The translations under genes were made by a program, and so were the position numbers. From Endomychus coccineus (Eukaryota; Arthropoda; Insecta; Coleoptera; Endomychidae), in contig OY294068.1 of the NCBI GenBank assembly GCA_958510875.1, forward strand, positions 31,104,297-31,168,296: 64,000 nt of DNA, read 5' to 3'. This document shows positions 35,901 to 50,900 of this stretch, one piece after another. A model generated the notes under the pieces. It saw nothing but the letters and a program-made list of their open reading frames with translations, was not told where the DNA came from and ran no database searches. Every line of letters begins with the position of its first letter. The stretch's first letter is position 1.

Positions 35901-38900
35901 AAAGTTCTTTTTTTAATCATATTGAGCATAATTTGGCATTCAGTAAAATCGAATGAGCAGAAAACATTTCCCCGAATTTAAGTGCAAGTGTAGTGTAATA
36001 CTTTGGATGGTTTTGGTGCTTACTTGTTGAAAATTCATACAAACTTCGTTTTTATTAAACAAAACGTGACATGTTTCACCACACGGTGGCTTTATCAAAC
36101 AATAATTTCACAAGCAATGTTTTCTTCCTTAAATTTAAAAACTAAGATTAAGAAGGAGGGGATGAGTGAGGTACGTGTACAGTAGGATAAGAGTTACTTA
36201 CAAATAAATTTAATAATGGAAAATTGGTAAAGTATTTCTGATCATTCAAACCTATTAATTTAATTTTTTTATACTTTCCTTTTAACTGACTTATGGGAAA
36301 TCTCAAATGCATCCTTAAAATGATGATCAGTTTCTTCAATATAGTTTACAACTTTTGAATCTCTTTTATTCAATTTAAAATGTTCTTTAATTCTAGTTTT
36401 GAGAGATCTTCCTGTCTATATATCATTTATCACAATCTTCACACTCTACCTTGTATACTTCTGATTCTTGATCTTTTTCATTCTTGATCTTTTTTATTCT
36501 TATCTTTGTTGTTTTCAATATATTTGCCTACCGTATTATTTGTTCTAGAAGATGTGGTAACATTGTATTTTTTAAGTAAATTGCATAGATTATCAGAAAG
36601 TTTACCTACGTACATTATTGATCTATAATTATGACTTTAAACTGTACTAGGGTAAACTAACTTCATTGGTTCAATATAATCTTTTTTCTTGAGTAAATAA
36701 ATCATAATGTTTTCGTTATAGCCGTTATTAGTTGCTATCTGTTTTGTAATTGAAAATTTCTTATGCTAAGTTAATTCTGACATGGGAATAGTAACAAGTC
36801 TATGTCTCATGCTTTGGAGAGCAGTCAGTTTATATTGTATGTGGTGGTTTGAATTTTTGTGGATAATAATATGCATATATGAAGGCTTGTGATATATTAT
36901 AGACCAAGCAGGAAGATCTTTCAAAACTAGAATTAAAGAACATTTTAATTTGAACAAAGGAGACTTAAAAGTTGTAAATCATATTAAAGTAGCTGATCAT
37001 CATTTCAAAGATGATTTTGAGTTACTCCATAAATCAGTTAAAAGTAAAGTATTAAACAACTTGGGGAAAATTGAAATTAATAAGTTTAAAAATACAGGAA
37101 ACCTTTTAAATAATCAAAAAGACTTTATCAATTCTCCATCATTAAATTTATTTGTAATAACTCTTATCCTACTGTACACGTACCTCATCCCCTCCTTCTT
37201 AATCTTAATTTTAATATTTAAGGAATAAACCATAATTTGTAAAACCATTGTTTGATAAAACCACAGCGTGGCGACACATTTCACGTTTTGATTAATAAAA
37301 ACAAGTGTATTTTTTATTAAAACTGTAGAGTAATAACATAAATTAGGAAAGTTATAGCTGGTATTCCTATAGGAAAAATTATATTAACCATGCGCTTAAA
37401 ATCGAAGATTCCTACTTTTCATTTATTAATAGCATAGCATTTGTATCATGAAAATGATACCAACTGCGGAACCAAATAGTATCTGTAATTAACATAGCAG
37501 CAAGCCGTCTTCGCTTACGTCTGGGTTTCAACGCGAGGAGAATTATTTTATTTCTTCATTTATTAACAAGAAAACTATTAATTAGAATTTTGGAATGTAT
37601 ATGGCAATTGACTTTTTACAATGTGAGCAAATTCAATAAGAGAATAAAAATTGGGCATCTTCTTCATCATTGAAAGTGATTGCGAATGTTCCATGAGCAT
37701 GACATTATAGGCAATTCCAGTAATGCCTTCGGCTCACATTATCAAGCCACGGCATTTCAAACTGTGGAGAAATTGTAGCCTGGAACGAAAGGAGGGGTGT
37801 GTTGGGAATGATCCAAAAACTAACCGTCATATTCTAAGAAATATGCACTACTACGTAATATGAACTGTTATAAATGTTATGTAAATTACATTGCAACCTC
37901 AATCTGAATAACGATGTCAACCATGTTATGATAATGCTAAAACACATGTTACAGAGCGTTTTGTATCTCATTATCTCATGTATTAATATAATATTCTGAT
38001 CTAATATCTGAAACATTGCTTGGAGAGTGAATTTGTGGTATATAGTTTAATTTGTAATAGAAGTTAGATAATCCTGACTATACATTATTCTGTAAAGCAC
38101 CAGTTTAACAAACGTCAATGATTACAGTAATTTAACTGAGTGTTTTGCAAGGAGGAATTTTCAACGATAGGAAATGTTTGTAGAGTATGTACAAGAACAA
38201 TTTAACGAATAATAGATAGAATGTCAAGCTACCTATAGAAATATCGACAGAGGCCATTAAGAATAGGATCGAGAATATATAATGAAAACTAACTCTTTCA
38301 GATTTAATAATCCTGGAAAAATATCCTAAGTTGTATAGCTATAGCTTAAATCCTCTAGTAATCAAATTCGATTGACAAGAAGAAATAATCAAAATCGATT
38401 CAAAGTGAACTGAATCACCTAAGAGATATTATTTTATTGCGATTATCAGAACTATATTTATTTATTGAATTACATGATATACAATTGAGTATATATTGTT
38501 ATGATTTCATTTCCTAAACAACATAAAATGCTAAAATTTGAACTTACCGAACATTAAAATTAGAAAAGATTAATAAAATATATAAAATATGGAATTAAAA
38601 ACATTATTAAAAGTTAATTTATAAGTAGTATAGGGTATTAAACAATGTATAACAAAATAAACCAGAATGTAATATAGAATAAGAAGTGTAAACAAGAAAC
38701 AGTGAATGTGGATAAACGTACAGTGATACGAAAGAGGAAATCATAATTGAAATGATTCCAAGGCTATCATAAGATAGCACAAACTATTAAAATATGTTAT
38801 AGATTTAAGATAGAATTAGGAAATTTGAGTTATATAATGTTATAGAAATGTTATTGATATTTTATATTATGTATTAGATTTAAGAATTGACAAATGTCAA

Positions 38901-41900
38901 AATTGACATAAATATTGGAATAATCAAGTTAATATGAACCTAATCATAGATTATCTTATACCAAAATATGTGGAAAAATGTAGGCAATATTAATTTAAGT
39001 AGGAGAAAGCACCATCACTTTAAATAATTTGAAAATCTTCAATAATTCAAAATTTATAGAATCCTCAATTCTGATTGGTCGAGACAATTTAGATACGTCA
39101 AACAGTCAACAATTAAAAAGTTATGTCAGTTACAACAATGACCAAAGCATTCTAGACAATGAAAGAAAGCACCTCATTGGTTAGAAATGACATCAACTGG
39201 CATCCTTTTGGAAGCCCTATAAAAGGAAATCTGAAATAGGAGCCAGGACAGTTTGCATTTACATCTAAGATCCAAAGCATCTCCTGCAGCTCAAGTTAAA
39301 TTCCATAACCTTAGTTTTTGGTAACATCGGAGAACTCAAGTAGTCTCTGTAACTTCGACAAGTTAAAGTAACCGAAGCAAGTAAAGTGTTCCTGAGTATT
39401 CGAACAAAGTTTAAGGTTATAATAACCACAGTTAATAAGTAGCATCGTAGAACATCCAGTCTTCGATAACTTTCCAGTATATTATTGAAGAAGTTTTATA
39501 TCTTAAAAGAATAAAACAAGTTAACAATTTATTATCAACAGTTCCTGAATTTATAAAGAAGTAACAACGTAGTTTACCTTGTGTATGTGTATAGCAGAGT
39601 AATCGTTTTTAAAGTGAATAATCAAATCATCAAGAAGATAAAATCAACTGAACATTGCCAACATTTTCTATCATATTATTGGATATAAACTAAAAGTAAG
39701 TTTGTATATAATATCCTCATTGTATTGTTATTTGTATATCTGAATGAAAGATTGTCGTTTGTAACTTTGTAAACAAGAATTAATATTAAGTAGTTTTGAG
39801 GTTAAACATAGAAATTTTAGAACATAAAATATAAATCGTAAGATCTGTAACCTGAGATATAACATAGAGTCATAAATATTTAAATATAGAAACTTTTAAC
39901 ATTCAAACAAAATATTGTGTTTAATTCCATATAACATACAAATCATTTATTCAATCCAAATCAATAAAAAAGTCAGTCAAATCAAAACAAATCAAAATAA
40001 AAAAGCTAGCTGGAAGAAAATGAAAATAAAAATTAATAATAATAATAATTATCAATAAATAAAACTCAATAGAGTTTATCTTAACAATATATTCTGTGTT
40101 CACTGTTCATTATACGGAAATTAAATAAACCATTCTCTATAGGTCTTTCATCGAAGTCTTAATTTGGTCAGAGCATAAGGAAATTATCTCTGGTCTTATT
40201 CGCTTAGTTATTGGAATGGGTCATATTGCAAACAAAACGATTTTGACGGTTATGACAGACCGGTTAACTAATCAGATTTGCACTTTCTGAATTGCTTGAA
40301 TAACTGAATTGCTTGAATAATTGATTTCATTCTTTGAAGTATCTATATTGTATAATTCAGTTAACATTTTGAAACTCGCTGATTTCCAATATATCAAGTC
40401 TATTATTTGTTACTAACAAAATCTAATTATCTTATGGTCAAGTATATATAAGATGGTTCAAGCTTTTTATGCTGATGGATCTGAACATAATGGTCAGCAA
40501 GTTCTTGGACCTTCAAAAAAGAAAGATATAGTAGCAGATATGTTTAAATCAATACAAGAGTAAGTGGTTATGGATTTCAAAAAAAAGTAGGAGTTACTGA
40601 ATTGAGCTCTGAAATGTCAAATCAAAAATGTTTGAAAGATCATCTGAATTTTTTGAATAATTGATTTCATTCTTTGAAGTATCTATATTGCATAATTCAG
40701 TTAACATTTTGAAACTTGCTGATTTCCAATATATCAAGTCTATTATTTGTTACTAACAAAATCTAATTATCTTATGGTCAAGTATATATAATGTGTTTCG
40801 ACATTTGACAATGTCGGAACGTGAGAATATTTTACAATGTGAATGTTGTAAAAAAATCTTAGATAATCCTCAATGTTTATGTAAATATGAGAGTAACAAA
40901 GAAAATAATTTTAAATCTGAATTGGAAGATAGTGAAAGTAGTAGTAAATTTGAAGCACAATCTGCCATCAAAATCTTGAAGGACGATAACGCTGTTTTAA
41001 AAGCAATTATTCCTGAGGAAGAATTAATTATTGAGAACTTGTGTGAAAAATTGAGTTTACTTGAGCCAAAATATCAACTGTTAAAAGTTTCCTGGGTGTT
41101 AGATAGTCATTTGAAGAACCCAAAAGTTATTACACAGGAATTTAGTTCTTGTAAGCAATATATTCTATGCTGATTTATTTCAGATTAATGATATTTTTCT
41201 GCGTTAGTCAGTAGATAGTTAAATAGAGATATGAGTGAAATGGGAGACCATTTTTTTCTTGTGGAAGTTGAAAATATTTGAAATATCTTTGAGATAAACT
41301 TGTCATATTTAAATCCACTAATTATATTGGATTTGTTTCCAGTTTTTATATATTTCAGACGCTGATATGAGAATTTTGTCGTTGTGCTGTAATATTCTAA
41401 AATATTATGTAGTTTATGTTTGATATTGCCTCAACGTTATTTGTGGATTCCTTCCTACAAAAATTGAAAAAAAATAAGAAAAATTTCTTATAGTATTGTG
41501 TGGATAGAAAATAGAAATACTCGAGAAAAATAAATGATATTATATGAAAATTACAAGGAGCAAGTTTCCTTGATTTCGAAAGTTTGCTTGAAGTGATCAA
41601 CCTATTTGTGTCACATTTTCATTCTGAATGTTCTACTGTTTTTTTAATTGTTCATTATCTTTGTGATATTAAGTGGATTTCCAGGCATGGTGTTGAAGTG
41701 GTTGAACACAAAGCAAGTAGTTCAAACCCCTAGAGCATTTAGAGGAACCGGGTATAAGCTAGGGAAAACCAGTAATGATTCTATAACCATACATTAAACC
41801 TTAAATTGTGGAGCTTTAGCATCAATGAAGGAGAATTGCGGGTATAGTCAGATTCTTCGAATCGCGGTTTCTTAGAAAGTATACGACGTGGAGAAATCCC

Positions 41901-44900
41901 TGCAGAATTGAGGAGTATAACATGATAATTGTGAATGTAATATAAAGTAATAAACTGATATTTTTATTAGCTTTCGCCAGATACATAACAACAAGGTTTC
42001 TCTAGATCGAATAGTAACATTCTAACTTATAGTTCTCGGTAGCTGTTTCGCTCTCTTGATCGGAACGAGTAAATTGAAATATAACTGAACGATGATAACT
42101 CTTTCAATCTATAAACCACCCTACTGACAAATACTAGAGAAACAAGTTTAAATACACGTAGCGTACGAGAATGGAAGATCATCACCTAGAATCTGTGACT
42201 CAGCAACTCGGGCTGACTCTACTATTTGAAGCACATTGTATTCTAATTTAATTTAAATCTAATTGAGACCATTTTGAACAAAGTTCCTTGGTTTCCACAA
42301 CCCAACTAAATTTAGATGAATTTATAGTTTTATCTTTTCCAAAAAATGAAATCTTTAAATTGCTGTCGATACTAAAATCTGAAACAATCTATGTAACATC
42401 AATCATATTCACAAATAATTGGTTTTCAGAAATTTTATGAAAAAATTCACTTTTTTGATCTTGAATTTTGAAATGAAGTCATTATAATTTAAAATATCAT
42501 CTTCTTTGAGCCAGGTTTGGAAATCAATCTCATCATGATGTTGATTTGGAAAAATAGAAGGTACCCAATCTTGAACAAGTTTTAGAATTTTTCTAGGACA
42601 CACAAATACAGATTCATCACGGTTCGTTATCTTGTATACTCTGATGTCACTATCAGGAAAATGTTTACATCATACCTATGCATTTTTATTGGGAACGAAA
42701 AAATCTCTATGAATTGCTCTAATCCATTATTGCTTCAACTCTCGCCTAATGAAAAAGCAAATGTTGAAAATCTTATCTGGATTGCAGGCATAGTTGCATT
42801 TACAGTTCCGTACACAACAATTTCTGATATGAAATGATACAAAATAAAAATAATAATTTCCTCATCAAGATCAAGATAACTGATAAAATCTTCCTAGCGA
42901 TCGATAAAACAAACTATTTATAACACCAGCACTACCGGTCTAATGAAATTGAAATAGTTGTCTAAGACACTAGGTACCTAACAAACAACACGCTATTTTA
43001 TTGTCACAGTTATCACTATACTCAATCTCTTGAACTATACTTTTGTAATATACTATTACTGTATATTCTGTAAGCAGAATAGATTCACCGACTGAATATT
43101 CAGATATTCAAATATTTGGATATTTGAATATTCAGATTTTCAAATATTTGGATATTTGAATATTTGCTAATATTCAAATATTGGATAATTTGAATATTCA
43201 AATAAATATAAATATATAAACAAATACTTGAATACTTGGATACGAAAAATTCCGACCCCTATAGTTTTAACGTTTGTAAAAGCTTTTGTTAAATAGTGAA
43301 TTCTCAAATTAAATAATTTGTTGTATGAGTAGTGGTATCAAATTAATGTATTTGAAGAGATTTAAAAATGTCCATATTAATTAAAGTTTTTAAAAAGTCG
43401 TGCATAATTTTAGTTTTCACAATTGGGCTCACAGAAAATATTTTGTTAAAATAATATGGGCCAATACGTTTTCCTGTTTGTTAACAAATCTTGATGACAT
43501 CTACGGACGGATAAATTAAACCACCACGATCTTTTAAAAAACTGAAGTGAAGATGTACTAACCGTCCCAGTGACAGTTGTCGTTTACGTTTACGGCGACC
43601 TGGCGGTCTACCATCCGTCAAGCTTTAAAGTGTGACAGTTGCGCCCTTTTCCCTAATTTCTCCATCATCATCATCATCATCGTTTGAGAGGAGGCTTAGC
43701 CTCCAAATGCACTTAGGCCACTTAGTTGGGCCCATTGTGCGCCCGTAGTCAGAAGCCTATTCTATTCTAGCAGGTTTGTGGCCTGCCTGGGGGATGCTAA
43801 TGCATTCCAACAGGATGTGAGATGCAGTTTCTTCCACCTCTCTGCATTTCCTACATATAGGGTCATCTGCGATGCCCATAGTATCAAGGTGTTTGTTAAG
43901 ACGACAGTGACCGTTCAGGATTCCAGTCATCTCTCTGATGTCCCTTCTGTTCAGAGAAAAGAGTTTCTTTGAGAGTACAGGCTCTCTGATGAAGAGCTTG
44001 GCATGACTCATGCGTGATGATTCTCGCCACAGTTCAGATACTCTTTATCTAGTTGACTCAGAAGGGCGACCCCCACGCAATTCGATAAAGCGACCGATGG
44101 CTCCGGCCCGACAGGGGCGCCGACGACCCTCGCCTGGCCTGGGAGTCGGCAATTTCATTTCCTTCAGCTCCACTGTGTCCAGGGACCCAGATGAGTTGAA
44201 CTTAATTCCCCCAATCAGTGGCCCACCCTGGGCAAATGGCATACTTTTTTAGAATTTTGGGACTTTGGGCGCATATAGTGTCATCCCCCTTTCGAGGGAT
44301 ACCTCAACCAGGGTACTTTTCGATTTCGAACTGGTGCACATAAGCTATTAATATATAAGATGTTTATCCTATTCAATAATATGTCTGAAAATTGATCATA
44401 AATAATGACACAAATTCTTAGACTAACCTTGTAGAAACATTTCGAAATAAAGAAGTTCAATGTAGTCGATTATGAAATGCTAGGCCACTACGTTATTTTA
44501 TTTTATGTCAGTCAAGCTATGAGTCATATTGCGTTGCAAATTAGAACGACATTCCTCCCGAGGGTATAAGATTAAGCTCAGTCAGTAGGTGACACATAGA
44601 ACGAGCGGACACCCCTGAATAAAAACACCACATAAATGAACTCCCCATTGTCTTCCGGTTCACGATTGTGTTTATTATACCACATCACTACCGTAGTCGT
44701 TCTCAATGAAGCTATTACCTTGGGCAGCCAGGGTCGCTTTTACTACGGGATTAGGAATGCCTTTTTCGCCTAATTATTTTAGATTTACAAAGCCATAAAA
44801 TATCACAAACGCCCGTACCCTAGGATTTTAACTTATTTTATTCGATGCGTCGTAAATCGCGATTAGTGAAACGGCAACTGCGCTGGGAGAAATCCTAGCG

Positions 44901-47900
44901 GAAGTAACTATTATTAATTAATATTTGACTATTTAATTCGTGATATTTTCTCGAACAAATAGAATAGTTACGCAATTCTGCAATGCAATGAGTACGATCG
45001 GAGAGTCTCTGCGCCACCACCCATCGTGCTGAAACCCTCGGCATAATGGCACCAAAGGGGTGTGAAAAAAGTAATTTACTGTTTTCGTTCGGAACAAAAA
45101 AAAACAAATTTGAACATAGGGATCGCCCTAACTAAAAGATAGTTGAAGGTTTCTTATTCCTTAAATTCGTATTTTCGACGATATTAATTTTCTTCCGAAT
45201 ATAGATTATGTTAAAAGTTAATATGTCAATAACTGATTACTGGCAATTTTATCCTAGTAAAACAAATATTGGTGCTGAAGAACATTAAAAATATCAAAAT
45301 CTCAAATTCGTATTTTCGAAGATATTAATTTTCTTCCGAATATAGATTATGTTAAAAGTTAATATGTCAATAACTGATTACTGGCAATTTTATCCTGATA
45401 AAACAAATATTGGTGCTGAAGAACATTAAAATTATCAAAATCTCTTAATGCACGGTTTCCTATCAGAAATAACAAAAAGCTTTTTTTTCTTTTAGAGGAT
45501 AGTGGTTTAGACGATAGCAGTTAAAATATTACATTACAGTAAATGTATATTTATTATGCACAAAACTTAATTATGCATGTTATGTTTTGGATCACGTCCA
45601 TTTTTCACTTCCCTTACTACTCCTAGTAAGGGTTTGTGCCTTTCTGAATCCATCTAGAGTGTCTAGACTATTTTTGAGATGATGTGCATATGTATGTGCT
45701 CAAATAAACAACTGTGGTGGCCTTTGCGCCTTGCCTATTGGTCGTATGGATTTGAGATCCCACTGTTGGGGGTGCGGAAATCCTCATAGAAGTGGTGCTT
45801 TTGACATCCATCTCCAGTTTTTCAAATGGAACTAGTATTTTATTGAACCATTATGTGTTTTTTCATGTATTTCATGTCTGAATTAACACCAGTTTTCTGC
45901 AGACTGTTTACCCTTTCATACAAACTTTGTGTATTTCCTTCCAGGTGGGAGTCCAACCAATTCCAAAAAAGGAAATAAGACCCTTCCTAATAATCATAGA
46001 CCCATTGCACTATTATATGTGATCTCTAAAGTGATGGAGAAAGCAATCAACATCGAGCTCATCCAATATCTAGAGGTTTCCAAAATGGTTTTCGTCAGCA
46101 GAGATCAACAGGACATCTGCTTGCCTACGTAAAACATGTATGGCAGAAATATTTTGAAATACATGGTGAATCTCTAGCTGTATCATTGGATAGCTCCAAA
46201 GCATTTGAACGAATCTGCCACCAAAGCCTTATTGGTAAACTCCCATCATATGGTTTGCCGCCTCAACTTTATCGCTTACTATCGAGTTTTCTCTCATGAG
46301 ATAGATCACTACATGTGGTGGTTGACGGAGTATCCTCCGATACAATTTCTATCAACGCTGATGTTCCACAAGGATTGGTCTTGGCACCAACTTTGTTTCT
46401 GCTCCATAGAAACGGTCTACTGGAAGGGACCACCTGTTCCGTCCCATTTGCAGATAATGGTGCACTTCTTACCGCTTTCTCAACTAGAGCCCCTATACCA
46501 TCCATTGAAGCCGAAGGAGCGAAACAGAGACAGGTTGATGCAATTAATGGGGATTTGGCAAAGATTTTGAGATGGGAATCTGGTAGAATTTAATGCAACC
46601 AAAACTCAAGCTTGCGTCTTCTCCAGGAATTCGGATCCCACAATCCTTAATATGATGATGTTAGGTACAACTGCTCCTATGAAGTCTTGCAAATCCATGC
46701 TCGGAATCACCACCAACAATCTCCTGGGACGATCATGTGAGGTTCATTGCGAAAACCGCTTCACAAAAACTTGGTTTTCCATTCCGTGCCAGGAGCTACT
46801 TTACATCCCAGCAGCTCCTCATAATCTGCAAAGCACATATTCGACCTGTCCTGGAGTAATATTCACATGTTTGAAGTTCGGTACCCAAACAGCTCTTGGA
46901 TTCTATCCAGAAGATAGCTACGAGTTCATTGACATCTCTAGAGCATCATAGAAAAGTGGGAGATCTTTCCCTTTTCTATAGATATTTCCATGATTGGTGT
47001 TCATCCGAAATCTCGTCTGTTGTTCCACCACGAGAGATTCCAGATATGTTGTGGAACTCGTTACCTACGTTTATAACCTCCAAACCTTCAAGAAAAATTT
47101 GAATGCTCATCTCTTCTCCCAACATTCCATCGCTGGCTCAAACGATGTTCTTCGAGCATTATAGGTTCCCCTCTCGTGTAGTTAAAGTATGAAAAAATAT
47201 CACGAAATACTTGTTTACACGATAACCCAAAATGAATGGTACTGTTATTTTCAAATTTTTACAATAAATCGTTTGCGGTTAGGTGAGGAACTCTATTGTT
47301 TTTCAGGCAAATCGTATTTCTGAAGGGTTCAAATTCAAAAAAACATAACTTCCAAAGTATACGTTGAATCGATTCAAAACTTTTACAGTAGATTCAAGTT
47401 AATTTAAAACTGCTTTCAGCCAAATTTCAACAAAATCGTTCAACAAAAGCAACAACAAAAACAATTATTGAAGTCAACATAAATTTACTCCACCCTTAAC
47501 CAGTTTGTAACAAACGGCGATGTGATTTAGGTGCTAGGACAGTTGGCTCTTACTGAGTAGACTCGGGTTCGATTCCCAGAAAGGAAAATTTGTTTTTGTA
47601 TATTTTCTTAAAAGCATTTTCAACGTTATAAAGTTGTATAAAGGAATAAATTATTTCATTATCTTTACATAAATGCGAAGAACCATTATTATATAAAAAC
47701 CAGTAACCAAAGCAAATGATTAGCGAAGATTAATTTTGCCACGCACACTATTCTGTTCAAGCGGCAACACATTCCTAGTTTTCAATCTCCATTTGTGCAA
47801 GAATGTTAGTATGTTTGAAGAAGTTATTGATTTTTCAATTTATTGCTAATAAGCGAATTGATGGAAATACTTGTGAAACTAGATCTGTTGGGAAACGTTT

Positions 47901-50900
47901 CCCCAACATATTTTAGTGCACAAGCTGCAATTGTCCTATTCTCGATGGGAAGTCTTCCAATTTTCAAATGGTAATGTAACTCAAGGATATACTTTTAACA
48001 CGTGAGTATCCGATTTGCCGTATCATCACTTATCACATACCTTTGACAGTTACATCATTACAATCGTTTGTCAACCTATCATCGTCAGACTTTCCCCCAG
48101 TGGCCTGAAGAATAAAATCAAGGTCGTCCCACGGTATTGATGCATTTTGCCCGGTTAGATATTACTCATCGATTCCTAAAATTCCGGAACACGGGCCGGA
48201 ACCATAACGACGAGTGACTCAACTCTAGTCAGACATTCCAGATCCTCGCGATGTTTCGAAATGAATGGAAACCAGTATTCAACATTTCCATTTACTTCAA
48301 TCATCGAAGTATTACGATACAAAACGATTATCGTTCAAGACGACAAGAAGTGAATCATGTTTCAAGAACTGAATTATAACCAGTTGTAAATCTGTTTGTT
48401 TTATGACTGATTCTAAATTCCAATTTTATCAGCATATGTCTGGATTACACTTGGGATTACATTAACAACAATAAGCGGAATCTCATAATATTCCAATATT
48501 TACGTATCTCTTATTTATCTCTTCTTTCTTATCTGCCTAGTTTGGAGGGTGACTCTTCTTTCAATTATGCTAATTTTAATTGTCAAACACTAATACAGAG
48601 TTGTATGAAGTCCATCTCAAACAAGGAGAATATTCCACGATAATACCATACATTAGAAAATCAGCCTTAACCTTATCCACTAAAGTACTGGGGGACCGTT
48701 CTGTCAACCATCATTAGGGTAAATTAAATTAGAAAACAAAATATGCGTGTTTAAATACTATTTGTAATTAGTTTAAATACTATTTGTAACTAATAGGGTA
48801 TATAAGGGATTACCCTCAGCTGGAGTTATATCTGAATTTATTAAATTGCTTGTTTGCCTAGATTACCTAGATATTTGTGGTTACTTGTTCTTCTTCTTGT
48901 GTGTGACCTGTATTTAAAACATGTTCGCCTAACGCTATTTTCACGATTAGTTTTCTTTAAATGGTCAAAATGTTCTTTATTTCGAGTTAGAATATTCCTT
49001 CTAGTTTGTCCCACATACTATTTTGAACACGACTCGCAATCGATTTTGTAAATCTCAGATTTGTCAAAGTCGGAAACGTTATCAAAGGTGTTGTCGAAAC
49101 GTTGCTATTTAAAGGTGGTGACTCTAATTTGGTTAATTAGTTGAGTTCCAATTTCCTTTCTTGTTTAGAAATTGAGTTATTAATCAAAGCTTTGTTTTAA
49201 CTATGGTCAACGCTATTTGCTGAAGTTGTTATAATTTTGCTGGCTGAAAGGGAGTTTAATAATCTATGAGCAAGACTATTAATTGGAGCTATTTTATAGT
49301 TAATTGGTGCTACTGAATCCGCAGGAGTATAACTACTTGTGAGTCAATTTTTTGTATGTGTTGAATTCCAAGTGATTACCATCTTTTATAACATTTTAAT
49401 ATCTTCATCTTTCCATCACGATGTAGCCATAGATTGCAGAATTTGGACGTATCAGTCCATGGCATTAAGAACTAGAGATAACCAGGCATGTGAAGAATAT
49501 ATAGGAATGAATCCAGGAAAACCAAACACCATTTAAATCATTGCTGAATTGGCAAACAAAGCATTATCTGCAGCTTTATCCAAACAGAACATTATAAAGG
49601 GTTTTGGGAATTTGGCTATTCAACAGGAATATATTTTCTGAGGAGGGTTTTGTTATGTTATCAGTAACGGAACGACCAGAACCAATGAAAAAATAAAAAG
49701 AAGATTTCGAAGTTGGATAACGATGATGATGAACAAGTACATTTTTATTCAGAAGAAGGAAAACAAATTTTTTAAGAAATCTGTGATAGTCTAGGGGCCA
49801 GAGCGATATTGATGGTCTGAACATTAACCCGATGGCACTATGGTTTATCGTTAGGGGACGGTTCAATGACCAATTCATCTCACAAACCGAATTTTCGCCG
49901 GCTGCTAGATCTCGAGATACAGCCTCCGCAAATTGTTTATTTTTTCACTGGAAGTTAACCCTTTTCAAGTTGCGGCTACTTGGAAAGCATGACATTCTTG
50001 TAAACTTCCACCATCATTTTTTATCGGACAGACCAGTTAAAATTGGACCGAAACTGGACTGCAAGTTAACCCTCCCAAACCTGGTGGAAAATTTTCATTG
50101 GTATTGGTAATTGTTAAAATACCCTATGTTATCAAAAGTAATCGGTTCAATTCCGAGTAATTGGCCATTATTTGGACCAAAAATGTTTTTTTTTCTCATT
50201 TTGTGGCTAAACCTTGCGGATTACAAGGTAACATGATGGCACCATGTTAAATAACTTTATGGGTCAAATACAGATTCAGAATTATTGCCATCACTCCTTG
50301 CCTATTTCAACCCTCCAAAATCCCCTAAAACCACCCCCAAAAAAATATGAATAATATGGATAATATGATCAATTTTATGATAAATTAGTCAATTATTGAG
50401 ATTCTGACTGAGTTTAAAATCGAAACGGCCGTTTTTTTGTGTTTGTTTGTTTTGGGAGGAGGTTTTAGGGGGTTGAAATAGAAAAGGAGTGATGGCAATA
50501 ATTTTAAATCTTTATTCGACCTCCAATAAAGTTATTTAACATGATGCCATCATGTTACCTTGTAATCTGCAAGGTTTAGCCACAAAATGGGGAAAAAAAC
50601 AATTTTTGGTCCAAATAATGGTCAATTACTAGGAAATGGACCCATAACTTTTAATGGCATAGGGTATCTTAACAACCCCAATGAACATTTCCCACCAGGT
50701 TTGGGAGAGTTAACTTGCAATGATGGCACATGGTGGAAGTTTATAAGAATGGCATGCGTTTGAAATAACCGCAACTTGAAAAGGGTTAACCTCCAGTCAA
50801 AAAATAAACAATTTTCGAAGGCTGTATCTTGAGATCTAGCAGCCGGTAAAAATTCGGTCTGTGAGATGAATTGGTCATTGAACCGTTCTCTAACGATAAA

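Larger units (their letters stand above)
36003..37320. mobile_element. Penelope-like element, family A: two 3' ends head to head
   Basis: The left part (36003-36899) runs on the minus strand: [20 protein letters not shown] (end of the reverse transcriptase), then [20 protein letters not shown] of the GIY-YIG domain, then the terminal region. The right part (36902-37320) runs on the plus strand: [33 protein letters not shown] and the same terminal region. The two terminal regions are inverted copies, each with a hammerhead-like motif. The junction is near 36900. Both arms contain stops and frameshifts. Confidence 0.82.

Noticed and set aside
44010..44252. Plus-strand ORF in the GC-rich part near 44.1 kb
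   Set aside because: It is the antisense shadow of a LINE RNase H region read on the minus strand.
44480..44720. Possible solo LTR
   Set aside because: No TG...CA ends, target duplication or second copy could be found in the window.
46269..46505. Minus-strand ORF within 46269-46505
   Set aside because: It is antisense to recognisable LINE reverse transcriptase motifs B and C on the plus strand.
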